DNA of 17,475 nucleotides from JANOBJ01 sp031411575 (GTDB lineage Bacteria; Pseudomonadota; Gammaproteobacteria; Burkholderiales; Burkholderiaceae_C), in contig JANOBJ010000056.1 in assembly GCA_031411575.1 (NCBI GenBank), forward strand, positions 1 through 17,475. The letters run 5' to 3'. The notes beneath the pieces are model-generated. The model was not told where the DNA came from. It did no database searches and worked only from the letters and a program-made list of their open reading frames with translations. The position numbers and the translations under genes were made by a program. Positions 6,990-12,878 of this stretch are shown here, piece after piece. Numbering within the stretch: position 1 is the first letter of the stretch; each line of letters opens with the position of its first letter.

Positions 6990-9106
6990 GCGGGCTGCGC
7001 CTGCGCGGGGCTTGCCACTTGGTCCTGCGGCGCCAGCGCCACCTCGACCAGGCAGTCGTAAAACACCGGCCCGCGCCCCAGATCGGTGAGCTTCTGGCTG
7101 GTGAGCTGGTTGACGTTGGTGCCGTCCAGCCCGAGCTTGCGCCACCAGATGCCCAGGCCGTTGACCACGCCGGGGCGCGCCCGTGGCGAGACTTTCGCCT
7201 TGCAGCGGTAATCGCCCCGGCTGTTGAAGACGCGCACCACGGCGCCGCTGGTGATGCCGCGCGGCGCGGCGTCGGCCTCGTTGATTTCCAGGATCGGTTC
7301 GCCTTCGATGTCACGCAGGCTTTTGACGTTGACGAAGCTGGAATTCAGGAAGTTGCGTGCCGGCGGCGAAATCATCGCCAGCGGATAGTTGGCCGACGAG
7401 CCCGGCGTTTCGTAGTTGGGCAGGTGGTCGGGCAGGCCGTCCAGCCCTTGCTGCACCAGCCGCGCGCTGAAAAACTCACAGCGGCCGCTGGGCGTGGGAA
7501 AGCCACCCTCGGCAAACGGCGCGTCGGGCAGTGCCAGCGTGGCAAAACCGTGCTGCAGCAGCTCATCGAAGTTCACCTGGTCGCCGAAGGCCGCGCGGCA
7601 CAGGGTTTCGTCGTCGTCAGCAAAGCTGGGGTCGGTAAAGCCCATGCGCGCCGCCAGCGCGCGGAAGATCTGCGTGTTGGGCCGCGCCTCGCCCACGGGC
7701 GCGATGGCCGGCCGGTTCAGCAGCACATCGGTGTGGCCGTAGCTGCTGTGAATGTCCCAGTGCTCCAGCTGCGTGGTGGCGGGCAGGATGTAGTCGGCGT
7801 AGTCGGCTGTATCGGTCTGAAAGTGCTCCAGCACCACGGTGAACAGGTCTTCGCGCGCGAAACCCTGCACCACCTTGCCGGATTCGGGCGCCACCGCCAC
7901 CGGGTTGCTGTTGTAGACCACTAGCGCCTCGATCTTCGGCCCGAAGCCGGGCGACGCCTCGCGCAGCAGATCGTCGCCAATTGTGCTCATGTTGACGGTG
8001 CGCGGCGGCCGACTGCCCAGCGCGGCGCCCAGCAGATCGGGCCGTTGCAGCGCCACCTTGTTGACGGGGAATTGGCCGGAACTGCTCAGCAGCACGCCGG
8101 CTGCACGGTGCCGCCAGGCGCCGGTCAGCGCGGGCAGGCAGGCCACCGCGCGCGCCGCGTTGCCGCCTCCGCGCACGCGCTGCATGCCGTAGTTCAGGCG
8201 GATCGCAGCGGGCTGGGTGGTGCCGTAGTCGCGCGCCAGTTCGCGGATTTGCTGTACCGGTATGCCGCAGACATCGGCGGCGCGCTCGGGTGGCCACTGC
8301 AGCGCGCGTTCGCGCAACCCCTCCCAGCCAATGGTGTGGCGCGCCAGGTAGTCGTGGTCGAGCCAGTCGTGGGTGATCAGCTCGTGCATCAGCGCCAGCG
8401 CCAGCGCCGCGTCGGTGCCGGGGCGCAGGGCGATGTGCACGTGGCATTTGTCGGCGGTCTCGCTGCGGCGCGGGTCGATGCAGACCAGCTTGGCGCCGTC
8501 GCGCTTGGCGATCTGGGCCAGCCGCCAGAAATGCAGGTTGCTGGCAATCGAGTTGCTGCCCCAGATGATGATGAGCCTGGATTCGGCGAAGAACTCAACC
8601 CGCATGCCCACCTTGCCGCCCAGCGTGTGCACCAAGCCTTCGCCACCGGCGGCCGAACAGATGGTGCGGTCCAGCAGCGACGCGCCCAGCCGGTTGAAAA
8701 AGCGCGCGGCCATGCTCTCAGCTTGCACCAGGCCCATGGTGCCGGCGTAGCTGTAGGGCACGATGGCCTGCGGATCGCGTGCGGCGATCGCTGCCAGACG
8801 CGCGGCGATGTCGTCCAGCGCCGCTGCCCAGCTCACGCGCTCGAACTGGCCCGAGCCCTTGGGACCGGTGCGTTTGAGCGGGTGCGCGATACGTTCGGGG
8901 TGGTAGGTGCGCTCGGTGTAGCGCGAGACCTTGGTGCACAGCGCGCCATCGGTGTGGCGGTGCGCGGCGTTGCCCTGCACCTTCAGCGCCACGCCGTGCT
9001 CGACCGTGGTGATGAACGAGCAGGTGTCGGGGCAGTCATGTGGGCAGGCACCGAGCACGGTTTGGGGCACAACCGGTGCGGCGACGGGGTCAGCAGCTGA
9101 AGTCAT
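6986..9106 (-). CDS. Molybdopterin oxidoreductase with [4Fe-4S] domain
   Basis: 706-residue protein of the DMSO reductase superfamily, using bis-MGD molybdenum (or tungsten) cofactor. The N-terminal iron-sulfur motif is CPHDCPDTC...LCTK (Cys21, 25, 29, 57), then the cofactor-binding core (WGSNSIASNLHFWR, CIDPRRSETADKCHVHIALRPGTDAALALALMH), then the C-terminal MopB-CT domain (NSRGDYRCKAKVSPRARPGVVNG). A Cys in LLDRTICSAAGGEG is a candidate metal ligand. There is no Tat signal, so it should be cytoplasmic. No electron-transfer subunit is adjacent. First gene of the minus-strand chain; its stop overlaps the next start (GTGA). The CPHDCPDTC motif is shared by many poorly characterised members, so the reaction cannot be named. 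Confidence 0.92.
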   Translation of the reverse strand: MTSAADPVAAPVVPQTVLGACPHDCPDTCSFITTVEHGVALKVQGNAAHRHTDGALCTKVSRYTERTYHPERIAHPLKRTGPKGSGQFERVSWAAALDDIAARLAAIAARDPQAIVPYSYAGTMGLVQAESMAARFFNRLGASLLDRTICSAAGGEGLVHTLGGKVGMRVEFFAESRLIIIWGSNSIASNLHFWRLAQIAKRDGAKLVCIDPRRSETADKCHVHIALRPGTDAALALALMHELITHDWLDHDYLARHTIGWEGLRERALQWPPERAADVCGIPVQQIRELARDYGTTQPAAIRLNYGMQRVRGGGNAARAVACLPALTGAWRHRAAGVLLSSSGQFPVNKVALQRPDLLGAALGSRPPRTVNMSTIGDDLLREASPGFGPKIEALVVYNSNPVAVAPESGKVVQGFAREDLFTVVLEHFQTDTADYADYILPATTQLEHWDIHSSYGHTDVLLNRPAIAPVGEARPNTQIFRALAARMGFTDPSFADDDETLCRAAFGDQVNFDELLQHGFATLALPDAPFAEGGFPTPSGRCEFFSARLVQQGLDGLPDHLPNYETPGSSANYPLAMISPPARNFLNSSFVNVKSLRDIEGEPILEINEADAAPRGITSGAVVRVFNSRGDYRCKAKVSPRARPGVVNGLGIWWRKLGLDGTNVNQLTSQKLTDLGRGPVFYDCLVEVALAPQDQVASPAQAQPA

Positions 9107-9177
9107 GCAGAAGTTTATCCGGCCAGTCTGACAAGGCGGGTGAACCGGATGCGGGCATCACGCCACAAGGGTACCGT

Positions 9178-10347
9178 TCATGCCACCGCCCGGCTGTCGG
9201 CCAGCCCCTGCATGAAGGCCTCGCAGCGCGCCAGTTGCTCCAGGCTCACAAATTCGTCGGGCTGGTGCGCCTGGTTGATGCTGCCGGGGCCGCACACCAC
9301 GGTGGGAATGCCCGCGCTCTGAAACAGGCCGGCCTCGGTGCCAAAGGCCACCAGCGTGGTGCGGCGCTCCGCATCCGGCTGGCCCGCCAGGCGCTGGGCA
9401 AGACGCGTCACGGCATCGTCAGCCGAGCCCAGGAAGCTGGGGACCTCACACAGCGTCTCAAACTTGAAGCCAGCGTCCGGCGCTACTTTTTTCATAGCTA
9501 ATTCCAACCACTGGGCGTGCACCACGAGCTCTTTTTGCATCAAAAGCGCGTCTGCGGTCGGCAGGTTGCGAAACTCGTAGCGAAACTCGGCGTCGCGCGG
9601 CACCACGTTGTCGGCAATGCCGCCGTGGAACTGCCCGACGCTGGCAGTGGAGAACGGCACGTCAAAACCGGCGTAGCGCGGCTCATCGCGCTCCAGGCCC
9701 TCGGCCATGTCGCGCAGCTTGCCGATCACGCGTGCCGCCATCTCGATGGCATTGACCGACTGCGGCGTGAGCGAAGAATGCGCCTCCTTGCCGCGCACGC
9801 AGCACTTGTAGCGGTACACGCCCTTGTGCGCGATCGCCGGCACCATGCTGGTCGGCTCGCCAACGATGCAGGCCAGCGGCGCGATGCCGGCGTCCTTCAG
9901 GTCGGCAATCAACTCCTTGACGCCAAAGCAACCCACCTCTTCGTCGTAGGTGAACGCCAGGTGGATCGCAAACGGCGCGGCGCTGTTGAGGAAGCGCTCC
10001 GCGTGGGACACGGCGATGGCGATGAAGCTCTTCATGTCTGCCGAGCCACGCCCGTACAGGCGTTCGTCCTTGACCACCGCCCCCAGTGGATCGACCGACC
10101 AGTCCTGCCCGTCCCACGGCACCGTGTCGGTATGGCCCGACAGGATCACGCCAGCCGGCTTGCCTTCGCCGAGCGTGGCAAACAGATTGGCCTTGGTCTT
10201 GTCGGCGTTGAACGTGAGGCGGCTTGGCACACCCAGCGTGTGCAGGTGGTCACGGATGAAGTGGATCAGTTCGAGGTTGGAATTCGCGCTGACGGTGTTG
10301 ATTTGCACCAGCGAGCGCGCCAGTTCCAGGGCGTGGGGAGAGAGCAT
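9178..10347 (-). CDS. argE: Acetylornithine deacetylase (ArgE-type M20 peptidase)
   Basis: Zn/Co-dependent hydrolase of N2-acetylornithine to ornithine and acetate in arginine synthesis. M20 landmarks: GHTDTVP (His72), RGSADMKS (Asp104, bridging), YDEEVG (catalytic Glu136 and ligand Glu137), VGEPT (Glu164) and near the C-terminus CGPGSINQAHQPDEF (ligand His). All metal residues are present; 389 aa from the ATG at 10347, a normal length. An in-frame TTG at 10371 would add eight residues (MNFRQNLY); neither start has a convincing Shine-Dalgarno. A palindromic repeat (9482-9498) is read in frame as LAMKKVA at about 283-289. Divergent from the M20/DUF2817 pair. ArgE and related N-acyl-amino-acid deacylases are hard to separate by sequence alone. 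Confidence 0.88.
   Translation of the reverse strand: MLSPHALELARSLVQINTVSANSNLELIHFIRDHLHTLGVPSRLTFNADKTKANLFATLGEGKPAGVILSGHTDTVPWDGQDWSVDPLGAVVKDERLYGRGSADMKSFIAIAVSHAERFLNSAAPFAIHLAFTYDEEVGCFGVKELIADLKDAGIAPLACIVGEPTSMVPAIAHKGVYRYKCCVRGKEAHSSLTPQSVNAIEMAARVIGKLRDMAEGLERDEPRYAGFDVPFSTASVGQFHGGIADNVVPRDAEFRYEFRNLPTADALLMQKELVVHAQWLELAMKKVAPDAGFKFETLCEVPSFLGSADDAVTRLAQRLAGQPDAERRTTLVAFGTEAGLFQSAGIPTVVCGPGSINQAHQPDEFVSLEQLARCEAFMQGLADSRAVA
9482..9498. repeat. GCTA-N9-TAGC palindrome, copy 4, inside argE
   Basis: GCTACTTTTTTCATAGC, followed by TAA as in copy 3. On the coding strand it reads in frame as LAMKKVA, in the region joining the dimerisation lid back to the catalytic domain. Locally AT-rich compared with the gene around it. 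Confidence 0.7.
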
Positions 10348-10396
10348 GTACAGGTTTTGCCGGAAGTTCAAGGTGAATTTTCACGGATTTCCACGC

Positions 10397-10426
10397 TTGG
10401 CGTATGGACACGGTCATGGCTAGACT
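10397..10426 (+). promoter_or_regulatory. Possible promoter for the M20-DUF2817 operon
   Basis: TTGGCG and TAGACT with an 18-bp spacer (4/6 matches each) end only 6 bp before the ATG at 10433. If used, transcription would begin at or next to the start codon. No Shine-Dalgarno precedes that ATG. Weak candidate. Confidence 0.22.
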
Positions 10427-10432
10427 GTCGGG

Positions 10433-11677
10433 ATGAAAATCATAGATTCCATCGTGACCCAGGCTGCGGGCATTGCGGCCATCCGGCGCGACATCCACGC
10501 GCATCCCGAACTGTGTTTTGAAGAGGTGCGCACCGCCGATGTGGTGGCGCGCCAGCTCGAGGCTTGGGGCATTCCCCTGCACCGCGGCATGGGGAAGACC
10601 GGCGTGGTCGGTATCGTGAAAAACGGCACGTCCAGCCGCGCCGTGGGCCTGCGCGCCGACATGGACGCGCTGCCGATGCAGGAGTTCAACACCTTCGCCC
10701 ACACCAGCCAGCACGCGGGCAAGATGCACGCCTGCGGGCATGACGGCCACACCGCCATGCTGCTTGCTGCGGCGCAGCATTTCGCCAAACACCGCAACTT
10801 TGACGGCACCGTGTACCTGATCTTCCAGCCGGCCGAAGAGGGCGGCGGCGGTGCGCGCGAGATGATGAACGACGGCCTGTTCGAGCAATTCCCGATGGAG
10901 GCCGTGTTTGGCATGCACAACTGGCCGGGTGAGCAGATTGGCAAGTTTGCGGTCAGCCCAGGGCCGGTGATGGCCTCCACCAGCGAGTTCAAGATCACCA
11001 TCCGCGGCAAGGGCAGCCATGCGGCGCTGCCGCACAACGGCATCGATCCGGTGCCGATTGCCTGCCAGATGGTGCAGGCGTTCCAGACCATCATCAGCCG
11101 CAACAAGAAGCCGATTGATGCGGGCGTCATCAGCGTCACCATGATCCATGCGGGTGAGGCCACCAACGTGGTGCCCGACAGCTGCGAGCTGCAGGGCACG
11201 GTGCGCACCTTCACCACCGAGGTGCTGGATCTGATCGAGTCGCGCATGAAGCAGGTGGCCGAGCATGTGTGTGCGGCGCACGAGGCCGCCTGCGACTTTG
11301 TGTTTCACCGCAACTACCCGCCCACCATCAACTCGGCCGCCGAAGCCGAGTTCGCGCGCCGCGTGATGGCCGACATCGTGGGGGCCGACAACGTGCTGGT
11401 ACAGGAGCCAACCATGGGTGGCGAAGACTTTGCCTACATGCTACAGGCCAAGCCCGGCGCCTACTGCTTTATCGCCAATGGCGACGGCAGCCACCGCGAG
11501 ATCGGGCATGGCGCCGGCCCCTGCATGCTGCACAACCCGAGCTACGACTTCAACGACGACCTGATTCCGCTGGGCGCCACCTACTGGGTGCGGTTGGCCG
11601 AGCAGTGGCTGGCGGCGCCGCCCGCGGCCACGGCGCCCGAGGCGCGCGAGCCCAGCGTTGCGGCGAGCGCCGCATGA
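10433..11677 (+). CDS. M20 family amidohydrolase (hippurate hydrolase / N-acyl-amino-acid deacylase type)
   Basis: Binuclear metal hydrolase of N-acyl amino acids (hippurate, N-acetyl-L-amino acids and relatives), M20D subfamily. Landmarks: RRDIHAHPELCFEE (18-31), GLRADMDALPM (72-82), MHACGHDGHTAML (98-110; Cys101 and His103 as ligands), AEEGGGGAREMM (134-145; Glu135/136 catalytic and ligand), MHNWPG (His162), GKGSHAALPHNGIDP, the lid-domain motif EATNVVPDSCELQGTVRTF, and GGEDFAYM near the end. The site is complete and the length (414 aa) normal. Its stop overlaps the DUF2817 gene start (ATGA), showing translational coupling. A divergent M20 gene (argE) lies next door. The natural substrate is unknown. 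Confidence 0.92.
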   Translation: MKIIDSIVTQAAGIAAIRRDIHAHPELCFEEVRTADVVARQLEAWGIPLHRGMGKTGVVGIVKNGTSSRAVGLRADMDALPMQEFNTFAHTSQHAGKMHACGHDGHTAMLLAAAQHFAKHRNFDGTVYLIFQPAEEGGGGAREMMNDGLFEQFPMEAVFGMHNWPGEQIGKFAVSPGPVMASTSEFKITIRGKGSHAALPHNGIDPVPIACQMVQAFQTIISRNKKPIDAGVISVTMIHAGEATNVVPDSCELQGTVRTFTTEVLDLIESRMKQVAEHVCAAHEAACDFVFHRNYPPTINSAAEAEFARRVMADIVGADNVLVQEPTMGGEDFAYMLQAKPGAYCFIANGDGSHREIGHGAGPCMLHNPSYDFNDDLIPLGATYWVRLAEQWLAAPPAATAPEAREPSVAASAA

Positions 11678-12759
11678 TTGGCGTCGTCGAGGCTTTTTCG
11701 CCCAGTTACGCGAAAGCCCGAATCAAGTTTCTGGAGGCGGCCGCCACCGCCGGCCTGCGCATCGAGTCGCACAACCATCCGCTGCCCGGTCGTGACGGCG
11801 AGGTGCTGGCGATGGATGTGGCGCGCGATGGCCCGCTGGACGCCGAGCGCCTGCTGATTGTCACCAGTGGCTGCCATGGCGCCGAAGGCTATTGCGGCAC
11901 TGGCTTGCAGGTGTTTGCGCTGCACGACGCCGAATGGCTGGCCAAGGCGCGCGCCAAGGGGCTGGCGGTGCTGTATGTGCACGCGCTCAACCCCTACGGC
12001 TTCTCGTATATCCGGCGCGTCACGCATGAAAACGTCGACCTGAACCGCAATTTCCATGATTTCTCGCGGCCGCTGCCGGTCAACGAGGCCTACCGCGAAC
12101 TGCAGCCCCTGCTGCTGCCCGCTCACTGGCCGCCCGACAGGGCCAATGAAGCCGCGATCGCCCGCTACCTCGAAACCCGGGGTGAGACCGCCTATCAGGC
12201 AGCCATCAGCCGGGGCCAGCACGAGTTTGCCGACGGCATGTTCTTTGGCGGCACCTCGGCGACCTGGAGCAACCAGTCGCTGCGCGGGGTGCTGCGCATG
12301 CACGGCCAGTTCGCCCGGCGCATTGCCTGGATCGACCTGCACACCGGCCTCGGCCCGAGCGGGCTGGGCGAGCGCATCTTTGCGTGCAACGACGACGCTG
12401 TCGCGCTGCAGCGCGCCCGCAGCTGGTGGGGCAGTGAAGTCACGTCCATCTACGACGGCACCTCGTCGTCGGCCGAACTCACCGGCCTGATGTGGACTTC
12501 GGTCTACGACGAGTGCCCGCGCGCCGAGTACACCGGCATTGCGCTGGAGTACGGCACGCTGCCGATCTTTGAGGTGATGCAGGCGCTGCGCGCCGAGCAC
12601 TGGCTGAACCTGCACCCCGAGGCGCCCGCCGCGCAGGCCGCGCAGATCAAGCGCCAGATGATGGACGCGTTCTACACCGACACCGACGCCTGGAAAGGCC
12701 AGATCATCAGCCAGGGACGGCAGGCAATGTTCCAGGCCGTGGACGGGCTGTTTTCATAG
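11674..12759 (+). CDS. DUF2817 family M14-like metallopeptidase
   Basis: 361-residue protein of the DUF2817 family (PF10994), a distant M14 carboxypeptidase / succinylglutamate-desuccinylase relative. Predicted zinc ligands are His68 and Glu71 (GCHGAEGYCG) and His223 (WIDLHTGLGPSG); the putative general base is Glu292 (LEYGT). ENVDLNRNF (119-127) is the usual substrate-carboxylate block of this fold. The open frame continues upstream inside the M20 gene, but the ATG at 11674 in an ATGA overlap is clearly the start, since homology begins there (MIGVVEAFSPSYAKARIKFLEAA). No signal peptide. The coupling with an amidohydrolase suggests the two act on the same N-acylated peptide or amino-acid compound; the order of action is unknown. 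Confidence 0.9.
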   Translation: MIGVVEAFSPSYAKARIKFLEAAATAGLRIESHNHPLPGRDGEVLAMDVARDGPLDAERLLIVTSGCHGAEGYCGTGLQVFALHDAEWLAKARAKGLAVLYVHALNPYGFSYIRRVTHENVDLNRNFHDFSRPLPVNEAYRELQPLLLPAHWPPDRANEAAIARYLETRGETAYQAAISRGQHEFADGMFFGGTSATWSNQSLRGVLRMHGQFARRIAWIDLHTGLGPSGLGERIFACNDDAVALQRARSWWGSEVTSIYDGTSSSAELTGLMWTSVYDECPRAEYTGIALEYGTLPIFEVMQALRAEHWLNLHPEAPAAQAAQIKRQMMDAFYTDTDAWKGQIISQGRQAMFQAVDGLFS

Positions 12760-12787
12760 TCTTTTCGCGCTGGGGTCCGCTTCGGTT

Positions 12788-12830
12788 GGTCATTGTTTGC
12801 TACTAAAATAGTAGCAAACAATGAATGACC
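12788..12830. terminator. Long hairpin between convergent DUF2817 and slt genes; contains palindrome copy 5
   Basis: An 18-nt left arm (12788-12805) pairs with 12809-12830 around an AAA loop. The inner 14 bp are perfect, and a 4-nt duplication (AATG) bulges in the right arm. The centre is the 17-nt core GCTACTAAAATAGTAGC (12799-12815). The hairpin lies between the ends of two convergent genes, so a bidirectional terminator is the simplest role, although no long T-tract follows. TGGTCATTGTTTGCTA is shared with 3628-3643. Confidence 0.6.
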
Positions 12831-12878
12831 GGTGGAATCGGATCGTTGCGGTCCCGGGCCGTCAGCGGCATCCCGCGG

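Noticed and set aside
6055..7314. Minus-strand 419-codon frame over the aminopeptidase and the end of the oxidoreductase
   Set aside because: Arg/Ala-rich frame-shifted shadow of two well-supported genes.
8045..9100. Long plus-strand open frame opposite the molybdopterin oxidoreductase
   Set aside because: Antisense shadow caused by high GC at third codon positions; no domain or ribosome site.
11269..11673. Upstream extension of the DUF2817 reading frame
   Set aside because: It lies wholly inside the M20 gene in another frame. The ATGA overlap at 11674 and the start of family similarity place the true start there.
11581..12615. Long minus-strand open frame opposite the DUF2817 gene
   Set aside because: Shadow of a GC-rich gene: low-complexity Arg/Gln/Ala/Gly composition, no recognisable domain, and the opposite strand has a complete catalytic site.
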